Shown: positions 33,304-43,449 of the stretch, piece by piece
Numbering within the stretch: the first letter of the stretch is position 1
How the letters are laid out: every line of letters begins with the position of its first letter
NCBI RefSeq assembly: GCF_000143415.4
Contig: NW_003314264.1
Coordinates: 1,566,733-1,630,732 of the forward strand
From: Selaginella moellendorffii
Taxonomy: Eukaryota > Streptophyta > Lycopodiopsida > Selaginellales > Selaginellaceae
Length of the DNA: 64,000 nucleotides
Reading direction: 5' to 3'
The notes under the pieces: model-generated
What the model was told of the DNA's origin: nothing
Database searches by the model: none
Seen by the model: only the letters and a program-made list of their open reading frames with translations
Position numbers and translations under genes: made by a program

Positions 33304-33853
33304 TTAAACTGGTGCTATATAGAAGAGAAAGGCTGAAGGCATCAAAGGAGTTCTTTGAGCTGTCAAAGGAGGGGAAGCTGAAGTACACTGCCAGTGATCC
33401 TCCAGCATCCACTCGAAGAGCCTGAGAGCCGATGCTACATCTCCCTGGTGGCAGTAGCCAGCAATGATCGCATTCCAAGTTATGGCGTCAGTGTCCTGTG
33501 CTGGCTGCCGAGTCGAAAACTTTGCGAGCTTTTGCCATGCAGCCATACCATCCATAGAAGCCCAGCAGAGAATTCATGACAACCACCTCGGCTTCCATCT
33601 CGGCATGACAGATCTGTTGGTGGATGGCCCTTCCAGTCACTAGAGCCCTGGAGCTCCTGCAAGCCCAGAGCACCATAGCGTAAGTTGGAGCATCAGGTAT
33701 TAGGCCTTGGACTTGCTGCATTTGCGAGAAGAGATCCAGCACAGCCGGTGCTTGCTCCGCCTGGATGTATCCAAGCATCAGTGTTGTCCACGACACAACG
33801 TCGTGCCTCTCCATCTGGTTGAAGACTCTCCATGTGTCCACCTCACCTAGCAT
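33304..33853 (-). pseudogene. Pentatricopeptide repeat (PPR, PLS-type) gene fragment
   Basis: The minus strand carries consecutive PPR motifs: HDVVSWTTLMLGYIQAEQAP, then a block with YAMVLWACRSSRALVTGRAI, AEVVVMNSLLGFYGWYGCMA, and after a frameshift near 33500, DAITWNAIIAGYCHQGDVAS. These are typical of land-plant PLS-class PPR proteins that bind organellar RNA. The N- and C-terminal parts are missing. The piece ends where the tandem duplication unit begins (33875), which suggests the duplication truncated it. Confidence 0.7.
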
Positions 33854-34110
33854 TTGCTAGGCAAGTACTCATTCAAATATGCTTGGAGATTCTAGGATAT
33901 TTTAATAGCTAATAGTTGTTGTTCATTTAGATTAATCTTTCTATTTATAATTTATAATCTTTCCTAAACACTTTCTAGTATATTCTTGTTTATTCTACTA
34001 ATTGAATAATATTAATCTTGACTCATAAATTATAAATATGTTTATAACCATTGATCAATTAAAATACTCAATGAATGATACTAAGTATTGTCTCTCATAT
34101 TTTTTATCCT

Positions 34111-34560
34111 TCACCATGGTGTGCCAGCTAAGATCCTTTTGCATCCTTTCAGGTACCATCTTTGTTTGGGTTTCATGGACGGCTCCGTTAACCTTGCATC
34201 ACACTCTTTCCTTGCAAAGTTTACCAACCTCCCGAGAAAAGCTTTTCTCTCATTGAGCAAGCATGCTGAGTAGTGGATTCCATCCAGATTTCTCTCCCAG
34301 ATCTGTGAGTGGAGCCTCTTCTCTGCTAAGTTGCTGTGTGCCTTGAGCGCCACCATGAAAGTCTGAGCGTTTGGCTGCTGGCTTGCTCATAGCACTCAAG
34401 AGCAAAGGTTGTTCTCAGCATATCCCAGGAAACAATGTTTTGCTACTCCATGCAAAGTCTCAGCGTTTGGAGGCAGGCCAGCTTCTCATTGCATCTGATA
34501 GAAGACGTGCTGTCCCATGATGATCGTGTTCCAGGCAACCAACGTCATGTTTATTTGTCC
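34111..34560 (-). pseudogene. PPR-like gene remnant (unit 1)
   Basis: The minus strand reads TLVAWNTIIMGQ, then FYQMQ and a KAHSNLAEKRLHSQIWE block, in line with PPR repeats, but with stops between them. An almost identical copy is at 46038-46490. Confidence 0.45.
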
Positions 34561-35144
34561 TCCTGAACACTTCTGATGCTTCCATGAGGCTGCTTGCAAC
34601 GAATTTGAATTTGCGAGGTAGACCAACCTATCCTGTTCTTCGTCCCATCCTGTTGAAAAACCTGTGTTGCAAGCCGCAGTGTAGACTTCGACCATACTTT
34701 CACAATTGCACTTGCTTGAATGATGCTCTTGACTCTGGAGAAACTTATCTGGCCGCTATGCCCTGCACTGCTTCTTCTCATCGAAGTTGAGCTTTGAGCG
34801 CCTGCAAGAACACAGAGCAAAAGTAGTACGTTACCTTTTCTCAAACCTTTCGTCTCAAGAAACTTCTCTGGCCTTTGGAGGTGCACTAACGTCTGCTCCC
34901 CCGTCACTCTAGAGGATAGCTCAGTCAAATCGAAACTTGGCAGTTTCTTGCTCTATTTTCCAGTCCATGTTCCAAGCCACCTGTGCAATAACTTCCAAGT
35001 CTGGTGACTTCCACCAGTTGACCCTTGTATGTGATCTTCACTGTCCGTGAGCAAGAGCCTGCTGTCTTCTTGCTCTGCAACTTCATCTCCTTGAAGATTG
35101 TTTGTACACAATCTTCCATGTGACAACGCATGCACTGTGCTGAC
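34561..35144. other. Non-repetitive sequence downstream of the His-rich gene (unit 1)
   Basis: A minus-strand frame without an ATG (34551-34928) is kept in both units with a 12-bp in-frame difference. The copies are so similar that this is weak evidence of coding. It may include 3' exons of the His-rich gene, but I could not build a convincing splice model. Confidence 0.35.
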
Positions 35145-35903
35145 TTACGCGTCACTGCCAGTGTTGGCAGGACACTTTGAGGAGAATCCTAGAGTGCCAT
35201 TGCTGTGCGAACCACGAGTGTGAGCTTCCAGCTGTTTCTTCTCAGTCGGAGAATCGTCCACCACAACTTCGATCTGCCACCCGGGATCCTGAAAGATCAC
35301 ATTACTGCGCTGCTTCCTTCGAGATAACATCCATCGCCCGAGCAAAAAGCATGCGAGCAGCACCAAGATCGCAACCAAAACCCAGAGAAGAAGCTGGAGC
35401 AGCGACCACGGCGTCCTCCGAACCACTGTAACTACTGCTGCGGGTGTTGGTGTGGCCACTGCTGCGTCGTGACCGTCACGACGACGACGGTGGTGGTGGT
35501 GGTGGTGGTGGTTGTGGCGTCCTCCATGGTGGTGACCATGGTGATGGTGGTGAACAACCAGAGGAGCTCCATCACCGTGATGATGATGGTACACTGCTGC
35601 TGCTGGAGCTGGATGGTGGTGGCGAGCATGATCGAGGATAGCAGGCGCTGGAGCTAGATGAGCAGGGTGGCCGTGAGCAGGGTGAACGAAAGCAGCTGGC
35701 GCTGGGGCTCGATCTGGAGCGTCACCTTGAAGAACTGGAGCTAAAGCTGGCGCTGGCTCGTGGCCTTGGTGTCCATGGTGGTGTGTTGGATGTGCTGGAG
35801 CTAGAGCTGGAGCTCGCGGGTGTGAAGCTCGGTGATGGCTGCCATGCCATGGCGCTTGAGCTCGGCGGGCAAGCATTGGGGCGGCGTGAGCGCCAGAGAC
35901 CAT
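35145..35903 (-). CDS. His/Pro/Ala-rich single-pass membrane protein (unit 1)
   Basis: An intact ATG-to-TAA frame encodes 252 codons. Residues 1-160 are rich in His, Pro and Ala, with APAP/HPAH repeats and His runs (for example HHHHHHH near residue 131). Residues about 166-188 form one strong membrane helix (WSLLQLLLWVLVAILVLLAC), followed by RRKQR and a 60-residue tail with an acidic VVVDD. The positive charge after the helix suggests a cytosolic tail and an exposed His-rich head that could bind metal ions; this is inference. I do not recognise a family. The long antisense Val/Gly-rich frames over the CAC tract are shadows. A paralogue lies at 47060-47797. Confidence 0.55.
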   Translation of the reverse strand: MVSGAHAAPMLARRAQAPWHGSHHRASHPRAPALAPAHPTHHHGHQGHEPAPALAPVLQGDAPDRAPAPAAFVHPAHGHPAHLAPAPAILDHARHHHPAPAAAVYHHHHGDGAPLVVHHHHHGHHHGGRHNHHHHHHHRRRRDGHDAAVATPTPAAVVTVVRRTPWSLLQLLLWVLVAILVLLACFLLGRWMLSRRKQRSNVIFQDPGWQIEVVVDDSPTEKKQLEAHTRGSHSNGTLGFSSKCPANTGSDA

Positions 35904-36437
35904 GGCTTACCTGACGAGAGCTTGGACAATAGAAAAATCCAAGCAAGAAAGATTATAACCTAACCCTTGACTTAGAAAAACTTTTGGCTTTGTGAAAAAA
36001 AAAACGAGTACTGGTGACGCTGTGGATTGTCAGCAAGGGTGCCATCGGGCTTGAGCATGCCAAAGAGCCAAAACCTAGATGTGAACAGCGATTTAATCTC
36101 ACAATCACGAAATGCTCTAGGTACAAATATTTCAAAAAGAGAAAACAACTTTAATTTGATGGCAACTCCTTTTTAGGCTCAATCCTAATGTAGTGAACGA
36201 AACTTTTTTACTCACTTTTCAAACCTCTGGAAACTTGGCACTCATTGAATGCAAGTCATGGTGGAGACACAAGCCATCAGCATGCACAAACTACTTCCTT
36301 TTGAAAAAAAGTGGGAAAAAGAAACACAAGATAAATGTCTATCCATTGCTGTTTATAGTGCAACATCCATCCATAGCTCCCTCAACACCAGTAAAATCGG
36401 TCAAAACACCTGGAACAAACCAATAATTGAACATATT

Positions 36438-36510
36438 TGGAGATACTGGGTATCGATCCCGGTGCCTCTCGCATGCTAAGCGAGCGCTCTACCATCTGAG
36501 CTACATCCCC
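36438..36510 (-). tRNA. tRNA-Ala (AGC), unit 1
   Basis: The minus strand folds as a 73-nt tRNA. It starts GGGGATGTAGCTCAGATGG, has the anticodon loop CTTAGCATG with AGC, T arm CCGGG-ATCGATA-CCCAG, and ends ATCTCCA. It is very close to plant tRNA-Ala. One T-stem mismatch (C against A) and a G-U pair at the acceptor base make full function uncertain. The A box is intact. There is no intron. Confidence 0.8.
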
Positions 36511-37324
36511 TTAGCAAAGAAAGGGGAATGCTAATCTTTTCTCTTCACCATTCTAATACTCATCCTTGGAGATTCTGGCATCTTTTGTTGCATTTCAAGA
36601 GCCTTTTGAGTGATGAGCTTTGGAAAGACCACTATGTCCAGCAGGTTTCTATAGGCAAGCAGTTGCATCTGCAGGCAACCATAAAGAATGTTACTAATGT
36701 TTATAATAATAATACATAATATAGTAATAGTATTCACAAGAGGAGGACGAAAAGAGTGTTATTCAAGAGGATGAGTAAAGCAATACAATAAACACTAATA
36801 TTATTTGGTATTTTGGTTTGCTAGTAAACATATTTAGGTATAGCTAAAAGTCTTTTAAAATGAGTAACTTTTTTTCCTTACAAAATTTCAAAATCTTTCA
36901 AAGTTTAAATGCATTTTCTTTTGGTGTCTCATAGCCTCTGAACAAACAAATAGAGATATTGGGCACGCTTGATCAATTCAAAGAAACTAATTATTAAAAG
37001 CTTACTAGGTGATGGATTTTGTTTCAAGGTGGCCTCTCTCCATTCCTTGTATTCTAAGCATGTTGTCCTACCTGGATCTTGTATAAAAACCAAACTAATG
37101 CCTTTAAAACTTGTAAGTTGTAACAAGGAAATCAATGCGTTCCTATTGACCTCAAAACTTAATGTACTTCTAAGCATATCTGCTAATAAAGAGAGCCAGC
37201 TCAACAAAAGGAGTCATTAAGAAAATTTTAAAAATATTTTGGTACACTAAAGAATATTTTCGTAATTTTTTAGTGGGAAACATGTATTTTAAACAAAATA
37301 GTAATTGAAATAATATCTAGATCT

Positions 37325-37466
37325 TGTGAGGTCCAAGTGTATGACTACAATGCCGTATACTAATATTAGCGTAGTGGGACCACTCGCTCCTGTATATAAA
37401 TTAGGGTTTTTGGGCTAATTAATATGCATATTTTTTGTATCCCTTTTCATATTCCATACATTCACA
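37325..37466 (+). repeat. Family A LTR (unit 1, old copy)
   Basis: TGTGAG to TTCACA. It lacks about 32 bp around the block that reads GCCGTCGGATTGG in the young LTR, exactly as its twin at 49791-49932 does. Confidence 0.85.
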
Positions 37467-37854
37467 TTAGTGGAGATATAAGGCACTTTTAATTGTTTTT
37501 GATGAGTGCTTGAATTTGGGATTTTTGGTTTAGATCTAACTTTTGCATCATCTAAATCTAGTTTTTTCCATTTCCTTTCTTTTGTTTTTTCCTTTCAAGA
37601 TTTAATTTTTTGCATTGTCTAGATCTCTCTTTCCTTTTAACCTTTTTTCATCTCTCTTCTTTTTCTCTTTTATTTTCATTCATCTTGATGGTAGATCAGC
37701 AATCTTCTTCTCCTTTGACTCTAAAGTAACAATTGGTACAATTGTTTGATGTTATGCAATTGTAATTGAATAACCAAACTTAATCGATGGTAGCATTCAT
37801 AGCACGTAGTACAACTCCTCTTGTTCTTGGTGCCAATCCTTGCGTTCAGCCGGA
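37325..37854 (+). mobile_element. Old family A copy, 5' end (unit 1)
   Basis: An LTR (37325-37466, internally deleted to 142 bp) is followed by leader and the first part of gag. It is cut at GCCGGA by the family B LTR. The same insertion with the same left flank ATCT is present in unit 2 at 49791, so it predates the duplication. Confidence 0.8.
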
Positions 37855-39005
37855 TGTAAGGAACCAACTCCCCGAGGTGTCATAGGCTAAAGGATCCCCA
37901 AAAGCATGACTGAAATGACAAAGAGTTCATCGGATCGGACTGAGTCGAAGATTAAGTCTAAGACTGACAATGAGACTGAGTTCGGGATAGAGTCCAGGAT
38001 CGAGACAGAGTCCGAGATCCGAATTGGATCCAAGACCGAGTCCGAGGTTGAGTCGAAAGTCGAGTCCGAGATCCGAATTGGATCCAAGACCGAGTCCGAG
38101 GTTGAGTCGAAAGTCGAGTCCGAGATCGGGTCTGAGATTGAGTCCGAGATCGAGTCCAAGACCGAGTCCGAAGTCAGGTCCGAGATCGAGTCCAAGATCA
38201 AGTCCGAGATCGAGTCCGAGTACTAATACGGGTCAAGAGGTGAAAGCCCAAAGCATGCATCTCCCGGGGGGGGGGTTGCAGAGGGTTCCAAAAGTATAGT
38301 AGGGATAGTGAGGTTCAGGAACCAGTCTTGAAGGAACTCTCCAGTGGTGCTTCCAAACTGACTTGAGGTTGAGACTAGGGCCAAAGGGCCTTGGGTGGGA
38401 GTGAGCATGGACTCCAGTGGTGCCGGAGGGGCCACCCAAGGAAGTGCTCAAGAGCAGCTCCCACTCTTGAAAAGGAAACCGACTGCGATGCTCCTGGCTC
38501 ATGTGGAGTGGTGCCCCATTTGAGTACCTTGTGGCTCATTGGTCCTTGCCCTTCCTAGGGGCTTGGGCCTTCTCTTTAGGATAAAAGTGGGGAGAGGTAC
38601 CCATACTGGGCCGTTAAGCCATGGTGTTTCGCCTCGGCATCCCGAAGCAAGTGTTGCACCCAAGGCTTGGGATTTAGAGGGTCCCATGATCAAATCTTGT
38701 TGTACCAAGGGGTGTTAGGAACCTGGAGGCTTGGTGTGCTTGGCTGCTTGTGCCTGTGGGGAGTGTAGCCGAACCTTAAGTCCAATCTAACCCGGGGAGG
38801 GGGATTGGGAGAGATTTGGGAATCCATAGATGGATGGCTAACACTCTATTGCTCGTGCAGTGAGTAGCTGAAACCAAGTAGGACCAAGTAGGAGTTGGTA
38901 CAATAGGTGGGAACTTTAGCGAGGGAACTTAGCAAAAGCCAAGGCTGTGTCAGTTGGATAGACGAGCTAGCTAGCAAATTGGAAAGGAAAAATTTGTGGC
39001 TTACA
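37855..39005 (+). repeat. Family B 5' LTR (B1)
   Basis: It runs TGTAAGGAACC to GGCTTACA, 1151 bp, giving a TGTAAG...CTTACA inverted terminus. It contains the hexamer minisatellite and a run of ten G. The primer site follows after ATT. Confidence 0.75.
37930..38222 (+). repeat. GAGTCC/GAGATC hexamer minisatellite inside LTR
   Basis: Hexamer-based repeats include an exact tandem duplication of about 54 bp (the block around ATCCGAATTGGATCCAAGAC at about 38010 and 38064). Related arrays lie at 23380-23770 and 54880-55018 (both inverted). Confidence 0.8.
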
Positions 39006-39008
39006 ATT

Positions 39009-39020
39009 TGGTATCAGAGC
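39009..39020 (+). promoter_or_regulatory. Primer binding site (initiator Met tRNA) of family B
   Basis: TGGTATCAGAGC lies three bases after the LTR end. It is the standard plant initiator-Met primer site for LTR retrotransposons. Confidence 0.85.
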
Positions 39021-39064
39021 CTTTTCCTTAGTTCTAGTGAAAGATAGAGGTGGATTGCTGAGAG

Positions 39065-39929
39065 ATGGCAAAGGCAGGGCAGAAACAAACCAAGGCGGAG
39101 ATAGAACCTCTGCCAAAGCTGGAGCCTTTGGTTGAACAAGAGGCTATGGATGAGGAATCATTGCATGAGGAGGACTCCAATGAGGAAACTTCTAAACAGG
39201 AGTCCGGTGGCGAGGTTCGATCGTTCAAGGCTCGATTGGACGTTCTAGAAGGACAATTGGCACAGACCAATGCCCTGCTGGAGACTCTTGTATGCAAGCT
39301 AAAGCATGATGAGAAGTGGAAGAAAAAGTAATAGACTGCAGATGCTGGTAGCGCAGAAAGTGCGGACCCTTCAGTAGGGATTGAGGCAGAACCAAACAAG
39401 GTTGAACAGACCGAAGTGGAATCAATCCCTCAGGCCATTCCCAAGTACAAACCAAAGCCCCCACCGGTCTTCAAGGGAGTGAACAACTATAAGGTGGTGG
39501 AGGATTGGTTTTAAGATATGGAGGACTACTTTCGAGTGTTGTGGTTACCAAGCTCGGAGAAGGTCTTATATGCAAAACCATACTAATGCCAAGTCTTGGT
39601 GGAGAACGATGGAGGCCAACGAAGGACCGGTTGCCACTTGGGAAATGATGAAGGCGAGGATCTATGCAACATACGTTCCTCTGAATGCTACTTTGCACCT
39701 AAGGGATAAGCTGAGTAGGCTGAAGCAGACCGAAACCATTCAAGAGTATGTGAATGGATTTATGGCAAAGAGGATACTAGTCACATATATGGGTGATATG
39801 GATGCGTTCCATGCCTTCATATCAAGCTTGCAAACCTGGGCTTGCGGCGAGGTGATGCGTTGGAACCCGACCAATTATAAAGAAGCGTTAGATGCGGCTA
39901 TCAAGGTGCATTTTAACGATAACCTGTGA
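39065..39929 (+). pseudogene. Family B gag, N-terminal half (B1)
   Basis: The start reads MAKAGQKQTKAEIEPLPKLE with an acidic N-terminus. The capsid block near 39570-39929 includes AKSWWRTMEANEGPVATWEM and VNGFMAKRILVTYMGDMDAF. An early stop at 39329-39331, another near 39514 and a frameshift near 39580 break it. B2 carries the better preserved version. Confidence 0.7.
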
Positions 39930-39991
39930 AAGGGGAACACGATGGGGTCAGAGTCCACCTTTAGCAAGGGGCCAAACCAAGGGGAACATAT

Positions 39992-40185
39992 TGTAAGTAA
40001 CCAAAGGGAACGACTCGAGAGACGGTCCATGGGGTTCAAATATAGAGGGAAAGGGCCCATGAATAAGAGTGCACCCCCTTTTCCAATTGATTAAGGGTCT
40101 TGGGATACTTGGGGTTAAGCGTCCTTGGGTTTGAATAGTATTGGGCTAGGTGACCTCCCGGGAAGTCCAAATTCAGGAGTTTACA
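39992..40185 (+). mobile_element. Solo LTR of the TRIM family inside family B gag
   Basis: A 194-bp insertion begins TGTAAGTAACC and ends TTTACA, flanked by exact CATAT duplications (39987-39991 and 40186-40190). The related family B copy B2 lacks the insert at this place (about 53072), which gives the empty site. It aligns with both TRIM LTRs at 24535-25098. Confidence 0.9.
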
Positions 40186-40356
40186 CATATAGCAAAGGGA
40201 AATTCAAGAAGAGTTTCTCTCAAAAATGAGTCCTCGAGATTCTGGAAAAGCAGATCCAGTGGCCAGCGACTGAGTACATGGGGGAGTCAAGCAAAAAGAG
40301 ACAAACCCACGGATAAGAAGGTCAAGTCATTTAGCAGTGTGGGAAACAATGTATGC

Positions 40357-43300
40357 TACAGCTGCGGTGAAGCGGGACACTTTTCAAGGGAATGTCCCTA
40401 CCCGAAGAAGGCCGGGTGAAATCCAAACTGAGGTATGTGATCCAATCCCTAGCTCAAAGTTACTCATTACATGAGCAACTTTGGTAGAGAGTCGTTTGCG
40501 ACATCTACTAGCCCTTCGAGGGAAGCTTGGAGGTAGCTTTGTTAAGATCCTTATTGACACGGGTGCTTTAGATAATTTTATAGCTGTAGACATAGTTCAG
40601 CAAGCCGGACTAACGGTGTAGCGGTTGGGTGAACCAAGGATGATAGAGTTTGTTCAAAGTAGCCAAAGCACCGATGAGATACTTTGACAAGTGAAAGTTA
40701 AAGTAGGGATATGGAAAGTAGACATGGATTTCACTGTGTTGGACATAGTAGGATTTGACCTAATCTTCAAGATGGATTGGTTCAATCGGTTCGTAATGGC
40801 CCTGCATGGACAAGGGAGGAACCTTGTGGTACTGGCGAATGCTCGGGGAAAACGATCCAAGGTGGAGGCTTAGAATCTAAAGGTAGGACAATGTAAGGCC
40901 AAAGACTCCTGCTTAAACATGGTGTCCATGAGAGGACAACTCACTAAAGGAACCAAGGTAGCATTTTTGTGATTACTCTCAGTGAAAAATGACAAAAAGA
41001 CGGGAATGGAAGAAGTACCTTTAGTGATCTAGGGGGTGTTGGACCAATTCCAGGATACCATGCTAGAGGAGCTACCGGCAGGGTTGCCCCCCGCACGACC
41101 GATAGAACATAAAATTGAGCTAGTCGAGGGTGCTGAGGCGGTGGTTCATCCACCCTATTGTTTGAATGTAAAGGAACTCAAGAAGCTCAAGCGCCAACTA
41201 GAGGAGTTGATGGACAAAGGGTATGTTAGGTTGAGCAAGTTGCCATATGGGGCACCAGTGTTATTTGTGAAAAAGAAAAATAGATCTATGCGCATGTGCA
41301 TAGATTACCGATTGCTCAACAAGTATACAAAGAAGAACAAGTACCCTTTGCTAAGGATTGAGGACCTGTTTGATAGGTTGGGAAAATCAAAATACTTCTC
41401 AAGGATTAACCTAAGGTCAGGATACTAGTAAATCAGGGTAGTAGAGGAAGATGTCGAGAAGACAACCTGTCAAATAAGATATGGGAGCTTTGAGTTTCTG
41501 GTGATGTCCTTCGGGCTATGCAATGCATTGGCAACGTTTTTAGCATTGATGAACCACATCTTTGTACTCTATCTAGATCAGTTTGTAGTCGTTTATATTG
41601 ACGACATCCTGATCTATAGCAAAACACTAGAGGAGCATGCCAAACACTTGATGAAGGTGTTTGAGAAACTAAGGGAATACTAGCTGTATGCTAAAGAGGG
41701 AAAATGTGACTTTGCTCAATAAGAGGTAAAATTTCTTGGGCATGTGGTGGGCAAGGATGGGCTCAAGGTGGACCCTGAGAAGGTCCAAGCGATCCAGGAT
41801 TGGGAGCCACCATTGAATGTACACGACTTAAGGGCATTCTTGGGGCTATGCAACTACTATCGAAAGTTTATCAAACACTATTCGAGAGTAACCCTACTCT
41901 TAACGGACCAAACGGGAAAAAAGAAGATGGTATGGACAGTAGAATGTGAGGCTGCATTTGTCCACCTCAAAAGGAAGTTGAAGAAGGCTCCCGTGTTGGC
42001 GTTACCAGACTTTAGTAAGGACTTTGAGGTACAAATGGATGCTTCGGACTTTGCATTGGGTGCAGTTTTGAAGCAAGACAACCATCTAGTAGCGGTCTTC
42101 TCGAAAAAGTTGGAAAAAGCTCAACGAAAGTGGCCTACCCATGAGAAGGAATTGTTTGCGGTGGTCAAAGCACTCAAAGAGTGGCAGCACTACCTTGGGA
42201 GACACTGTGGACACGGACAATGTGGCAACGGACAATGTGGCAACGAAACACTTCTTGTCACAGCCCGATCTGAGAGGGAAACAGGGTCGGTGGGCCAATG
42301 CTTTGGCCGAGTTTGATTGCGAGATTCTGTACAAGCCTGGGAAGAGTAACATCGTGACGGATGCGCTAAGTTGAAAAGCAAGCTTGAAGTTAGCGATATC
42401 TAGCGCGACATCAAGCTTTTGGGATGATGTGCGGACAGCATATGAGAACGATGGTCTAGCACAAGAAGTGTTGCTGAGGAATCTAGAGGCACGGGAAGCT
42501 CACTAAAGAGGTGAGCTGCCAATAGAAGAGAAAATGGGCCATGCGGAATGCAATGGACTCATATATTACAAACAAACGAGGGTGTACATTTCAGAAGGGG
42601 AACTAAGGAAGGTAGCCTTAGAAGAGTGTCATGATGGACCTTTTGCGGGACATGGTGGAGTGCCCAAGACGATGGGCTTACTCAAGAGGAAGTATCACTG
42701 GCCAGATATGGCTAAGGATGTCCAAGACTATGTAAAGACATGCCCAACATGTCAGTAGGTCAAAGCTGTGACTAAGGCGAGTGGGGGCTTGTTACAAAGC
42801 ATCCCAATTCTAGATCATCCGTGGAAATGTCTTACAATGGACTTCATCACGGGACTCCCCCTAAGCGAAGGGTTTGATGCGATATTTGTGGTGGTGGACC
42901 GATTTTCGAAGATGGCACATTTCATACCGACCACAACGGAATTGGATGCGGAAGGTGTGGCAAAGCTATTCTTCGAACAAGTGGTTCGAGTGCGGGGAAG
43001 GCTAGAAGAGATTATCTTAGATCGAGATAAAATCTTCACTAGTAGGTTCTGGAGAACTCTCCTAGAATAGTATTGCACCAAGTTGAAATTCAGCACAGCC
43101 TATCACCCACAGACAGGTATTGGGTATTGATGGCACTAACACTTCTTGACAGATAGACAAACAGAAAGGGTGAATAGGCAGTCGGAGGATTATTTGCGAT
43201 GCTATGTCTTAGGAGACCAGATCGATTGGGTAAGTCATTTGGGACTTACGGAAATGTGTTATAACAACTCACCATATTCGAGTATCGGGGTGAGTCCATG

Positions 43301-43410
43301 GGAAGTCATCAATAGGTGAGCTATTGAAGGTCCTGTGGAACTCGGCGTGGCCGAGTATTATGGAGAGTTACCCGCAGTGGAGGCATTCACGGCAGAAAGA
43401 CTTAACATTT
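40357..43410 (+). pseudogene. Family B gag knuckle and pol (B1)
   Basis: Protease, RT, RNase H and integrase are readable in order but broken by many stops (for example near 40620, 40870, 41426, 41681 and 42372). RT has [19 protein letters not shown] and VYIDDILIYSKT; RNase H has MDASDFALGAVLKQ. A 36-bp intron-like insertion interrupts the integrase at 43117-43152. It is not functional. Confidence 0.75.
43117..43152 (+). other. Intron-like insert in family B integrase (B1)
   Basis: It runs GTATTG to CTTGACAG and contains CACTAAC, a good branch-point sequence. Removing it joins the HPQT codons to the QTER codons of the conserved integrase motif in frame. A related insert is at 50633-50669 in B2. 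Confidence 0.5.
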
Positions 43411-43449
43411 GGAATCTAGTGAATTTATATATTAATATTTATTTATAAA

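Larger units (their letters stand above)
37855..43410 (+). mobile_element. Family B Ty3/gypsy retrotransposon (copy B1, decayed, 3' truncated)
   Basis: The 5' LTR (37855-39005) is followed by the primer site, gag (from about 39065), a CCHC knuckle CYSCGEAGHFSREC (about 40357), protease DTGA (about 40558), RT with VYIDDILIYS (about 41591), RNase H, and integrase with a zinc-binding H..H..CPTCQ block (about 42630-42757) and MDFITGLPLSEGF (about 42838). Stops and frameshifts occur throughout. A solo TRIM LTR sits in gag. A 15-bp tandem duplication (GGACAATGTGGCAAC) lies near 42217-42246. The copy stops at about 43410, before the integrase end and 3' LTR. A second copy is inverted at 50519-55018. 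Confidence 0.85.

Noticed and set aside
34551-34928. Minus-strand ORF of 125 codons kept in both units
   Set aside because: It has no ATG start and no known motif, and the recent duplication alone explains conservation.
35444-35657. Val- and Gly-rich ORFs antisense to the His-rich gene (and the same at 47359-47575)
   Set aside because: They are mirror products of the CAC tract of the minus-strand gene.
37906-38226. Glu/Ser/Lys-rich ORF of about 106 codons
   Set aside because: It lies within the LTR minisatellite. The hexamer unit keeps all frames open and there is no gene context.
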